Shown: piece after piece, positions 21,819-31,077 of the stretch
Layout of the letters: the number at the start of each line of letters is the position of its first letter
Position numbering within the stretch: the first letter of the stretch is position 1
Assembly: GCA_039105265.1 (NCBI GenBank)
Contig: JAPFFF010000002.1
Coordinates: 9,548,001-9,612,000, forward strand
Origin: Tritrichomonas musculus
Lineage: Eukaryota > Parabasalia > Tritrichomonadida > Tritrichomonadidae
DNA: 64,000 bases
Reading direction: 5' to 3'
Notes under the pieces: model-generated
What the model was told of the DNA's origin: nothing
What the model saw: only the letters and a program-made list of their open reading frames with translations
Database searches by the model: none
Position numbers and translations under genes: made by a program

Positions 21819-22541
21819 AATTTATATTTTCACATTATTTGTACTTTTTAAATATAGATTAATCATTAGTGAATCTTATACTTTTTTTATTTATTTGCTT
21901 CATTATAATGAAGTAAAAAATATTATCATGTTTATCATTTGTTATTTTTAAATTAAATAGAATCACAATTGACAAGCAAATAGTAATTATTCATGAAAAT
22001 ATATAAATTATTATTCAATATATATATGATATAGGTAGGGAAAATGGTCGGGTGGTCAATTGAAAAAAGTCGGGTATTGAGCGAAAAAAGTAGAGTATGA
22101 ATGGAAAAAAATAATTCTTTTTCAGAAAAAAGTAAAGTAATCTTCAGAAATATTTTTTACTTCTTCAGAAATATTTTTTTCTTCTTCGGAAAAAGGTCGT
22201 TCTTTTTTCGCTCAATACCCGACTTTTTTCAATTGACCACCCGACCATTTTCCCTACCTATATCATATATATATATTGAATAATAATTTATATATTTTCA
22301 TGAATAATTACTATTTGCTTGTCAATTGTGATTCTATTTAATTTAAAAATAACAAATGATAAACATGATATTTTTATAATCCAAAAAATTACTCTTTTAT
22401 AATTTTATAATATAATTGAATATATTCAATTATATTCAAATAAATTCAAGACAATTGACCAATATAAAAAATATATATTTTTCCTCAATAACTATAATGA
22501 TCTAATATTTCCTTCATATCATTTTATTCAAATAAAAACCA
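21819..22541. other. Spacer filled by a foldback element
   Basis: Two-thirds of this interval is the inverted-repeat structure described separately. The last 150 bases hold the promoter of the calponin-homology gene, with TCATATCATTTTATTCAAAT just upstream of the ATG; TCATA and TCATT both fit the trichomonad initiator consensus TCAYW. Confidence 0.5.
21924..22370. mobile_element. Foldback (long hairpin) element
   Basis: The left arm, about 21924-22090, is repeated in reverse at about 22202-22370 with only a few differences, including the GC-richer core GGTAGGGAAAATGGTCGGGT. The loop of ~110 bases holds an imperfect repeat of TTCTTCAGAAATATTTTTT. There is no coding capacity, so this is a non-autonomous foldback or MITE-like insertion whose family is unknown. 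The high arm identity suggests a recent insertion or gene conversion between arms. No clear target duplication is visible. Confidence 0.85.
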
Positions 22542-23873
22542 ATGAATACCACACACACAAACACAGAAATCATTCCTCAACAGATCAGAGCCTTCTCTAA
22601 TTGGGTTTCAAGCAACTTATCACAGGCAAGATCTAACGTCAAAGTCGACGATGTCACAAAAGACTTCAAAAATGGTGTTGCCCTAGTTGAACTCTCTCTA
22701 ATCCTCGTTGGCAAAAGCGATTCCCTCAGCCTCGAACTTTGTCCAAAAGAGGCAGATGACATTGTTCATAACTGCGACGTTGCAATCGACTTGCTCACAA
22801 AGGACGGCGTCCACCTCCGCGGAATCTCCGGCAAAGAAGTCAGCGAGAACAAGGAGAAGTTCATTCTCGGCCTCGTCTGGACTCTCATTCTCCACTACTC
22901 AATCAGCAGGTCAGTCAGCTTCAGCAACGACAGGGGCAGCGTCCGCGACAGGACAAAGTTTTCCTCAGAATCAAAAGTGACGCGCTACACAGCCGAGCTG
23001 CACTACAGGCAGGCGCTCATGCAGTGGGCCTTCGATCGCACAGAGGACTACCCGGACGTCACCGAGTTCCAGCCTTACTGCCTGTCGCTGTGCGCGCTCC
23101 TCGACTCCTTCTATCCGGACAGGATCAACTTCTACCAGCTCGACCCAGAGAGCGCAGAGAAGAACGCGCCGGCCGCAATCAAAGCAATGAACGAACTCGC
23201 AGACACGCAGAGCGCAAAGATCGATGACAAGGCGCTTCTCACGCAGTTGGCTGTCATCAAAATTACAATTGAGAGGCGCTCGCCGCTGGACGCCACGATC
23301 TCGAAGTCGCGGACACTGATCCTCGACGACGAGTTTGCCGCCCACAGGGAGGAAGGAGACAACCGCCGCTTCGCCGGGCGGAAGTTCGGCCTGATCATGA
23401 CGCTGAAGGAGACAGACTACAGAAGCGGCGAGAAAATCAACCCGCAGACTGAGCAGGTCAGCTTCGGCGAGGAAGTCCAGCTCGCGCTGACGCTGACGAA
23501 CAGCGAGAACGCGTACTTGAATCCGTCGGGCAGAATGCTCAGCATGTCAGAGCCAGACATCAAGAACGACTCTCGCCAGCAGTTCGTGTTTGGCAAGGAC
23601 GAGTGGAGCACCGTCATCGACTCGACGTTCCAGCGAGGAATGGTCTGGGACGTCGCTGACGAATTCAACCCGACCCCGGCCGAAGGAACGCCATTCTACG
23701 TCTTCCCATTCCACGGAAGACACAACCAGCACTTCGTCTACAAGAAGGGAATGATTTACGCTCAGCAAAACGGGCACGTTGTCACTTACGTTGGAGGCAG
23801 CGAACCACTCGTTATGATGCCACCAAGCAGGACACTCAAAGCAAGACAGACATTCAGAATCCAGCTCATTTAA
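22542..23873 (+). CDS. Calponin-homology (CH) domain actin-binding protein
   Basis: A 443-residue cytoplasmic protein. The first CH domain covers about residues 8-110 (FSNWVSSNL, FKNGVALVELS, FILGLVWTLILHY), and a second divergent one lies around 145-225 (QALMQWAF, FQPYCLSLCALLDSFYP). The C-terminal half is predominantly beta (VSFGEEVQLALTLTNSE; FYVFPFHGRHNQHFVYKKGMI) and looks trefoil-like, a combination I have seen in trichomonad CH proteins. It should bind and organise actin filaments. The base composition is strikingly different from its surroundings: much higher GC with C-ending codons (AAC, TAC, GAC, CTC), the pattern of highly expressed genes here. The stop lies in TAAA. Several long antisense frames inside it are by-products of this codon bias. 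Confidence 0.9.
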   Translation: MNTTHTNTEIIPQQIRAFSNWVSSNLSQARSNVKVDDVTKDFKNGVALVELSLILVGKSDSLSLELCPKEADDIVHNCDVAIDLLTKDGVHLRGISGKEVSENKEKFILGLVWTLILHYSISRSVSFSNDRGSVRDRTKFSSESKVTRYTAELHYRQALMQWAFDRTEDYPDVTEFQPYCLSLCALLDSFYPDRINFYQLDPESAEKNAPAAIKAMNELADTQSAKIDDKALLTQLAVIKITIERRSPLDATISKSRTLILDDEFAAHREEGDNRRFAGRKFGLIMTLKETDYRSGEKINPQTEQVSFGEEVQLALTLTNSENAYLNPSGRMLSMSEPDIKNDSRQQFVFGKDEWSTVIDSTFQRGMVWDVADEFNPTPAEGTPFYVFPFHGRHNQHFVYKKGMIYAQQNGHVVTYVGGSEPLVMMPPSRTLKARQTFRIQLI

Positions 23874-24131
23874 ATGCAAAATATTTAATTATATTTTAAT
23901 TTAGATAGATAATAGATTATAGATTATAAATAAACGAACAATCAATGATATTCTTTTTTCTTTTTATACAAAATATTTTAATTATATTGAAGTCAACATT
24001 TAAAGACTCTTTTAAATCAAAATCTGAAACAACAGATAAAAACTTTATTTAGACATTTCAAGTCGCTTGCCATGTCTCGTGATGTCTCGATATTTTAGTG
24101 GCTCAAATTCAAATTCTGTTGCTCCAACAAA

Positions 24132-24734
24132 CTATTCAATTGATTCTTCTGTCCTGTTTTCTCCTTCGCGAATCATGCCGAGATTGAACTTGGCAAGGGC
24201 AAAATTGTGTTTTGAAGATCGTTCGAACATGTATTCTGCTTTGTTATTCTCTTTCAAATATATCTGATAGAAGAGTCCCAAATTGTTCTGGCCAAATGGA
24301 TATTCAGCAAATGCTGACTCTTTCAAATTATATTGTGCTTCCTCAATTTCATTCCTTTCAATCAAATATATTAACCTAAGATTGTTATATGAATTATAAC
24401 GGTAATTGTTAGTTTGATATGTTGATAAAGTTCCTCCATCTTTCTTATTTTGTATTGTCTGGAATCCTGTTTCAGTTTCGATTGATTTTTTAAAATATTT
24501 CATTGCTTCTTCTGATTTCAAAAAATAAAAATGAGAAGTTGCATTATTAAGTTTAGATGATTGTTCATAATATTCTTTAGCTTTGTTATAATCTTGAGGT
24601 ACTCCATGTCCTTTTTCATAAAGTTGTCCTATATAAATGAATGCTTTTGGATTTTCTAGTTCACGTGAATGTTCATAACATTCCAATGCTCTGTTATAAT
24701 TTTGTGGCCCTCCATATCCATTTTCGTTAAAATA
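24132..24734 (-). pseudogene. Sel1-repeat protein fragment
   Basis: About 200 codons of Sel1/TPR-like repeats (GQLYEKGHGVPQDYNKAKEY, NNLGLFYQIYLKENNKAEYM, AKFNLGMI). The frame is closed upstream near 24736 before a start codon, and there is no in-frame ATG at the beginning of the homology; the fragment opens in mid-repeat (NGYGGPQNYNRALECYEHS). There is no kinase or signal sequence. It is best read as the 3' piece of a formerly larger Sel1 gene. It points the same way as the pseudokinase-Sel1 gene 0.4 kb upstream and may be a relic of a tandem relative, although its repeats are clearly diverged. Confidence 0.7.
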
Positions 24735-25127
24735 TTATGACTAAGATCACTTGATGAGTATCATATCAAATGCATGTACATAATCTGAATCTCTACCATC
24801 ATCATTCAAGCCGAGTATGGTTATATCATTTTACTATCATGAATTATTCAATATTTTTTTTCCCGATATCATGCATCTCCTCTTTTTGAGAGAATTTTAT
24901 TATTGAAAAATGTCAATGACGTTAATTACTATTTCATAAAAGACTTTGTACATTTAATAACCAGAAATGCTCATCTTCCATTTTCTATCTTGAAAAATTT
25001 GAATAAAAAATGGAAGGTGGTTTTTTCACCAAAAAAAAGGCAGAAGAGTTCTCCATTTTACTATACGTTTTAAAAAAGATGTTATCATTAAAAAAAAATA
25101 AAAATAAAAAAGAAATTAATTAATTTA
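24735..25127. other. Spacer
   Basis: Contains no frame that continues the Sel1 homology, a poly-A run near 25090 and nothing else recognisable. Confidence 0.5.
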
Positions 25128-26885
25128 TTACATTGAAGCTAGAGTGAACTTAGTCAGTCTTCTATATTGATCCATTGCGTTAGAATTTCCTCTATTTGCA
25201 GCCATTTTGAAGTATCGGATTGCCTCCGGCTTGTTCATTTCAATTCCGTCGCCGTTTTTAAGCATCAGTGCGTAATTGAACATTGCATCAACATTTTCAT
25301 TATCAGCAGCCAATTTGAAATAACGAGCCGCCTCCTTCTTGTCGAGCACGATTCCATCCCCGTTGTAGAGCAAGAGAGCGAGGTTGAAAGCCGCTGAGTT
25401 ATTTCCCTGTTCGCTTGCCAGTCTGAAGTATCTGACGGACTCCTCCATGTTCTTTTTAATTCCATTTCCAGTCTTCAGCATGAATGCGTAGTTGAACATT
25501 GCGAATGAATTTCCGAAATCAGCAGCTGTTTTGAAATAAACGGCCGCCAATTTTTTATTTTTCTTTGTTCCGATTCCTTTCTTCAACATTGAGGCATAGT
25601 TATTCATGGCAGTGACGTTTCCGTGATCAGCTGACATTTTATAGTAGTTCGCTGCCTCTTCTTTGTTCACTTCAACACCTTCTCCTTTCTCGAGCATCAG
25701 TGCGATGTTGAACATTGAATTAACGTTTCCTAAATCAGCTGAAAATTTGAAATAACGGGCTGCTTTTTCTTTGTTGATTGGAATACCATCTCCATTATAT
25801 AACATTAATGCATAATTGAACATAGACGTGGAGTGTCCTTGTTTACATGCCTTTTTATAAAACCGTTTTGCTTCCTTTTTTCTCGAGAAAAAACCTGAAA
25901 AATTTTCAAGTATCAATGCATAATTAAAAATCGATGAAATATGACCTTTTTCTGCTGCTAGCTTATAATATCTGGTAGCTTTGATCTTGTTCATTGAAAT
26001 GCCATATCCATTGGCCAACATGTTCCCGTAGATAAAGAACCAATCTGGATCTTTTTCAGAGCAATTTTTTTTCACTTCTTTTGAATAATTTGAAAGATAC
26101 GTTTGAATACTCATTTCAAATTGCTTTAACTCTTCTTCATCAATATTACCAAATTCTGATTTGTTGGATTCAAGTTCTTGTATTATATCAAATATATTTG
26201 GCCTTTGAATCTCATATTTTGACCAGCACTTTTCCAAAAATTGTTTTTGCCATTCTGAGCTAATTTTTGAGAGATCTGGCCTGCTGTCTACATTCTCATC
26301 AATGCCAATCATAGCTGTTGTTCCTGTTATCAATTCATATGCGATGAGAGAAAATAGAAAAACATCTCTAGGCCATGATATAAAATAATCAATTTTGTCA
26401 TTTATTAATGGAGTAATACAAATATGCGGATACAAATTTTCATCTAGAAAAATATCATTAGAATCTATGTTGCGGATAAAAATATTATGACCGTGAAGAT
26501 ATTGAATCGTATATGCTATTCCTATTAAATTAATATACTTTTTGGTATCAGTAAAATAATCTTGATAATTATTTTGGGCTTGTTTGCTAATAATAAAATT
26601 TCTCAATGTTCCATTTTCTTTATACTCCATGATAATAGATTGTGGGGGTTGAGGAATATAACCAATAATTGACAATAATCCGGGATAATTTGATATTTTT
26701 TCTATTTTTCCTATATTAGATATGAATAATTCTTGATCTTGCTCTGAAAATATTTTATCGATTATTTGTAAATATTTATTTTTTGTATCCAAATCTTCAA
26801 TAAGATAAATTTCTTCCTCTTCTTTAGATTGGACTTGATCAAGTATTTGAAATTGTTCAAATGAAAAGGAATTTGATGACAACAT
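25128..26885 (-). CDS. Pseudokinase fused to Sel1 repeats
   Basis: 585 residues. Residues ~10-245 have a kinase fold: a weak N-lobe (FQILDQVQSKEEEEIYLIED), a hinge-like PPQSIIMEYKENGTLRNFI, a C-lobe (IQYLHGHNIFIRNI) and the closing helix with an RP turn (WSKYEIQRPNIFDIIQELE). The glycine loop is absent, HRDLKPEN reads IRNIDSND, and no DFG or APE is present, so it should be catalytically dead. Residues ~280-575 are eight or nine Sel1 repeats of ~36 residues (AARYFKLAADNENVDAMFNYALMLKNGDGI), which form a protein-binding solenoid. The N-terminal fold may sense or dock while the solenoid recruits partners; this is inference. The ATG is clear and TCATAA just upstream matches the trichomonad initiator. 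Its catalytic counterpart is the much longer kinase-Sel1 protein at 31078-35700. Confidence 0.9.
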   Translation of the reverse strand: MLSSNSFSFEQFQILDQVQSKEEEEIYLIEDLDTKNKYLQIIDKIFSEQDQELFISNIGKIEKISNYPGLLSIIGYIPQPPQSIIMEYKENGTLRNFIISKQAQNNYQDYFTDTKKYINLIGIAYTIQYLHGHNIFIRNIDSNDIFLDENLYPHICITPLINDKIDYFISWPRDVFLFSLIAYELITGTTAMIGIDENVDSRPDLSKISSEWQKQFLEKCWSKYEIQRPNIFDIIQELESNKSEFGNIDEEELKQFEMSIQTYLSNYSKEVKKNCSEKDPDWFFIYGNMLANGYGISMNKIKATRYYKLAAEKGHISSIFNYALILENFSGFFSRKKEAKRFYKKACKQGHSTSMFNYALMLYNGDGIPINKEKAARYFKFSADLGNVNSMFNIALMLEKGEGVEVNKEEAANYYKMSADHGNVTAMNNYASMLKKGIGTKKNKKLAAVYFKTAADFGNSFAMFNYAFMLKTGNGIKKNMEESVRYFRLASEQGNNSAAFNLALLLYNGDGIVLDKKEAARYFKLAADNENVDAMFNYALMLKNGDGIEMNKPEAIRYFKMAANRGNSNAMDQYRRLTKFTLASM

Positions 26886-27507
26886 AATTATGAAAACTTT
26901 TTGAAAAAATAAATTATTTTATAATTATCTTGCTTAAGAATGAAATATTTAAGTAATAACTTCAATAATAAAATAAAAATATATTTGTTTAATATAATAT
27001 GATTAGATATTTTTATTAAATTGAAACTCAAAGATATAGGCAATATTCCTAAAAATAATTTGTTAGCGTTTAATTATTTGATATCATCGAAACCATATTG
27101 AAATAAACAGTTAATTATGATTCTTTCAATTGAAGTGATATAACTACCTTGCTAATCTAAAAAAAATTTAATACCATTCTAACATCCTTTTCTAAATATT
27201 CCAAATGATATAATCATAATCAGAAATCTTTATTTTTATTGGTATAACCATCTTCATATTCAATAATTAGCACTTTACAATGTCATAGCAATATTGACAT
27301 ATTAGTTATTATCAATAGGCTAATGCTTTGTGATGTATAAAATATCTTTATTTATTATGATGAAAATTTGAATGTCATTTTTCTTTTTTGAAAGTAATCA
27401 CAAGCATTCAGTATTCATTTACGACATGTGATATGAAAAAGTCATTTTATTCAAAGTACAAATCATTCAAATGACCAACAATGAAAAGAATAAAAATAAT
27501 TATTTAT
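26886..27507. other. Spacer between the pseudokinase-Sel1 promoter and the BspA-like gene
   Basis: AT-rich, no reading frame or repeat that I can support. Confidence 0.5.
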
Positions 27508-28689
27508 TTATGTAATATAACTCGCCCTTCTGCGTTCTTTAGTATCAATCAGGGGAGTGTTTCTTTCATTTGTCTGGAAAGTAACATCACCATTCAATTT
27601 CCGATCTTTTCTTAACTTATAGCAAAAAACAACAGCAATAACAATAACAGTTATTACAATTAAAATGGAAAGGATTCCAACGAGAATCAGAGGATGGAAC
27701 AGGCCTTCTTCAGTGATTCCAGGCGATTTTGTCGGCGTCACTGTTTCAGAGGGAGGAACCGTTTGCGATGATTCACCAGAAACCTCAAAAGAGCAAAAAG
27801 AACTCATTTTGTATGATTCTGTCACTTGAATTATCTGACCATTTATCAATCCAATATTTGAGGCGCAATTTGGCTCCTTTTCACCATCAAAAAAGACGGC
27901 TTGAAAATTCGTATTAGAAAACGATTCTTTACTTATAATGGCTACATTTTTCGGTAGATATAACGAACCATTGAATCCAAAACAGTTGTAAAATAAACGG
28001 TTTTTTATGCGAGTGATTGAATCGGGAAGTTTTAATGAGCCTGAAAAGCCGGAACAATTTGCAAAAGCATTGTCATTGAGAATTTCAACTGTATCTGGAA
28101 TTATTAGAGAACCACTAAAGCTATTACATGAGTAAAATGCATAATCTTCAATTGTTGTTAATTTTGAAGATAATATTAATTTTCCATCAAAATTTGAACA
28201 AAAAGAAAAAGCATATTCACCGATTTCTGTAACTGTATTTGGAATAGTTAATGTTCCTCTTAATTTGGAGCATGAAAAAAAAGAATATGGAGAAATTTTC
28301 GTAAAATTTAAATTATTTGGGAGTTTTAAATTCCCATTGAAACCACAATTTTGAAATGCATTGGAACTAATTTCTATGACTGAATCAGGAATCAATAACG
28401 GACCAGTGAAGTTGCATTCAGAAAAAGCTTTGCTTCCAATTGATTTCAAAGATTTTGATAATTTTAATGTCCCATTTAGACTTGTACAACAATAAAATGC
28501 ATAATTTCCAATTGAAATTACGGAATCTGGGATTTCTAGCGATCCTGTGATATCTTTTCTATATTGATATTCGAATTCTCGAATTACTGAGGTTCCTTCT
28601 GGAATTAATAAATGATCACCTAATTTTTTTTTGTAATTTATGTTTTTAGAATAAACATGCGATTGAAGGAACGCAAAGAAAAGGAGCAT
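27508..28689 (-). CDS. BspA-like leucine-rich repeat (LRR_5) surface protein
   Basis: 393 residues with a signal peptide (MLLFFAFLQSHVYS), about ten LRR_5/BspA repeats of ~23 residues of the pattern LIIPDTVEILNDNAFANCSG, a Ser/Thr/Pro-rich stalk (SQTVPPSETVTPTKSP), one transmembrane helix (LILVGILSILIVITVIVIAV) and a short basic tail. BspA-like proteins are the largest surface-protein family of trichomonads and are thought to mediate adhesion; the family is named for a Bacteroides/Tannerella adhesin. The tail has phosphorylatable residues but no obvious NPxY endocytic signal. The gene diverges from the kinase at 28915 across only 225 bases, so they share a promoter region. Confidence 0.95.
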   Translation of the reverse strand: MLLFFAFLQSHVYSKNINYKKKLGDHLLIPEGTSVIREFEYQYRKDITGSLEIPDSVISIGNYAFYCCTSLNGTLKLSKSLKSIGSKAFSECNFTGPLLIPDSVIEISSNAFQNCGFNGNLKLPNNLNFTKISPYSFFSCSKLRGTLTIPNTVTEIGEYAFSFCSNFDGKLILSSKLTTIEDYAFYSCNSFSGSLIIPDTVEILNDNAFANCSGFSGSLKLPDSITRIKNRLFYNCFGFNGSLYLPKNVAIISKESFSNTNFQAVFFDGEKEPNCASNIGLINGQIIQVTESYKMSSFCSFEVSGESSQTVPPSETVTPTKSPGITEEGLFHPLILVGILSILIVITVIVIAVVFCYKLRKDRKLNGDVTFQTNERNTPLIDTKERRRASYIT

Positions 28690-28914
28690 TTTATTCCGTA
28701 TTTTTTATTTTATCAAAAAGTTAAACTTTTTCATTAAACGATAAAACAAATATATTGAAAAAAAAAATAGCATCATTTTTAAAATAAAAATATTACAATA
28801 AATAAAAAAATCAAACAAAGCATATTTGGAAAATTTCCCATTTGGGAAAAAAATTCAAAGGCATATAAAAATTGAAAAGAAATATCTAAAATTTTCCACA
28901 TGAAAACTATTTAA

Positions 28915-29985
28915 ATGATTGATGAAAACAAGACATCAACAGATTCAAAAGATAATAAAATTACATCAGAAACCAAAGATGTTGAACTAACTGCTGATAT
29001 TGATGGAGAAGAAACAGAAGACATTGAATTACCAATAGAATTAAAAGAAAAAATTGTTAATCTTGAAAATTTTACTTTAATTGAAAATCTTGGACACGGA
29101 AAATTTGGCTCTGTGTATCTCGGTGAAGAAAAATCAAGCCACGAAAAATATGCAATCAAAATGTCTTTTTCATCGATGTATTTCAGAATTGAAGAAGCAT
29201 TAATATTAGCACAAAATGACTACCCTGCACTTATTACTCTAAGAGGATATAGTCTAACTGACTTTGAAGGATTAGAATTTCCAGTATTAATTATCGATTA
29301 TATGGAAAATGGCAACTTGGAAAAATATTTAGAAAAACCAAAAGGAACCAACAGAAATACAAAAATATACATAATTCTACTAGGAATTGCAATAGGTATG
29401 AATCATCTTCATCAACGGAATATTGCTCATCGAGATTTAAAACCAGAAAATATTTTACTAGATAACAATTTATTCCCACATATTGCTGACTTTGGATTTT
29501 CAAGAAAAATCCCCGATGGAGATGGACTACTAACTACACAATGCTTCACACCTCTTTATGCAGCTCCAGAAATTCTTAATGGCGAGGACTATACAATCAA
29601 AATTGATATTTATTCATTTTCAATCATTGCATATCAACTATTGACTAATAAAAAACCTTATCCGAAGTCAATTTTAACTTTAGGAAAACTCCAATCATAT
29701 GTGTTAGGCAAAAATCGCCCTTCTCTTGAAAAAATAAAGAATGATAAAATCATATCTTTGTTGGAAGACTGCTGGTCTAGTGATCCTAGTAACAGACCTT
29801 CATTTGATGAAATAATTAAATTGATGACAGATAAGCAATTTTACGGAGATTTTGGTATAGTCATTCCAGAAGTAATTGAATACTTGGATATTTTCGGAGA
29901 TGAATTCAAAAACCTACAGGAAAAGTTAATGGCTGATAATAGAATTGAAACTCAAAGTTCTGATTATTATTCAGATAACGATTAA
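28915..29985 (+). CDS. Active-looking TKL-type protein kinase
   Basis: A 356-residue kinase with an acidic, Thr-rich N-terminus (residues 1-45) and a complete catalytic domain (about 53-310). Motifs: glycine loop GHGKFGSVYLG (60-70), ATP-binding Lys82 (YAIKMS), helix-C Glu ~93, AHRDLKPEN (catalytic Asp174, Asn179), ADFGFS (192-197), AAPEI (216-220) and the closing RPSF Arg. It should phosphorylate Ser/Thr with ATP in the cytoplasm. There is no membrane segment or repeat module, unlike its neighbours. The C-terminal tail is acidic and Ser/Tyr-rich. The stop lies in TAAA. The substrate is unknown. Confidence 0.95.
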   Translation: MIDENKTSTDSKDNKITSETKDVELTADIDGEETEDIELPIELKEKIVNLENFTLIENLGHGKFGSVYLGEEKSSHEKYAIKMSFSSMYFRIEEALILAQNDYPALITLRGYSLTDFEGLEFPVLIIDYMENGNLEKYLEKPKGTNRNTKIYIILLGIAIGMNHLHQRNIAHRDLKPENILLDNNLFPHIADFGFSRKIPDGDGLLTTQCFTPLYAAPEILNGEDYTIKIDIYSFSIIAYQLLTNKKPYPKSILTLGKLQSYVLGKNRPSLEKIKNDKIISLLEDCWSSDPSNRPSFDEIIKLMTDKQFYGDFGIVIPEVIEYLDIFGDEFKNLQEKLMADNRIETQSSDYYSDND

Positions 29986-30104
29986 ATAATGTAAAGTTTG
30001 TTATTTTTTATAAAATTGATTAAAGAATAAATTTTTTTTTTATTATTTGAAATTTTATTATCCAAATGCTCAATAAAAAATAGATTTTGTTTTTATTTTC
30101 AATC

Positions 30105-30691
30105 AAAGCATCAAAATAATCACCAACCCAGTCATTGTATGGCAATCCATGGGTGTATATGTTGGGCAAACATATTCTGAATTATATCCTGCCAAATTGA
30201 AAGGCTTCATTTCAATAGATTCAGCTCCACTTCAAAGGAAATACATTACTTCAATTGAAATCTGGCTATTAAAAAGAATGGAGCCCGTTTATTTCTATTT
30301 TCCTTGGAAGTTACTCTTAAAAACAGGCTCAAACGGTGTTGCTACATCTGATTACGAAAGAAAATTAATGCATGATATTATGACGGTTTACGATGGAGAC
30401 AAGAGGCGATACTCGCAAGTTGCAGGCCACGACTTCAGGATTCTTGCTGATGCGATAGAGAAGGGTTTGCCTTATCAAATCAAGTGCCCAGCGCTTCTGA
30501 TTTGCGGAGAAAAGGATCAAGCAGGCTCGGCTCTTCGATACAACAAAATGTGGCATGAAAAGACAGGAATCAGGCTGGAATGGATCAAAGATGCAGGCCA
30601 CAACTCAAACACTGACAAACCTGAAGTTGTGAATCATCTGATCAGTGAACTTGTTGAGAGTGTAAAAAAAAAAAAAAAAAACTGCTTTTAA
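30105..30691 (+). pseudogene. Alpha/beta-hydrolase, 5'-truncated
   Basis: The frame encodes the second half of an alpha/beta-hydrolase: the nucleophile elbow (VIVWQSMGVYVGQ), the Asp loop (LLICGEKDQAG) and the catalytic His (WIKDAGHNSN). The elbow has Trp where GxSxG enzymes have the first Gly. The N-terminal beta strands, oxyanion-hole region and cap are missing. The frame upstream of the elbow fades into AT-rich sequence without an ATG; the first ATG (30149) falls at the elbow itself. A run of 18 A encodes a poly-Lys tail just before the stop, which lies in TAAA. Codons in the body are GC-richer than the flank, so the functional ancestor was probably well expressed. A shortened but expressed product is possible but would lack the fold. 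Confidence 0.7.
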
Positions 30692-31077
30692 ATATTGTAT
30701 TTGATGTTCATGGCCAAATATAATAATTAAACAACGCACGGAATACTTTTTTATTTTTTTTAAAGTAAAAATGCAATATTTTAGTTTTCTGTATGCAAAA
30801 TTTTTATTTAAAAATTTATCCGGTTTATGAAAATGTTAAATGAAGAGCAATATAATTTCAACATCAGATTAATGCTTGTTTAACAAACAATAACCGATCT
30901 GTATGATCAAAATTTCTCAGATAAATATATTTGAAAACATGTCAAAAGCGAGGATTTACATATTTTCATTATCTGGTAGATAATAACGGAAAGATAATTC
31001 TGTTAATGTTTCAATTTTTCATTTAGGTCTGTGCGATTTTTATATTCATCGAATTGCTTTTTTGATTCCAATAGAAA
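30692..31077. other. Spacer between converging genes
   Basis: AT-rich, no feature seen. Confidence 0.5.

Noticed and set aside
22577-23879. Several long antisense and alternative-frame reading frames inside the calponin-homology gene
   Set aside because: They arise from the GC-rich, C-ending codons of the real gene, are rich in Arg/Ala/Ser and match no family.
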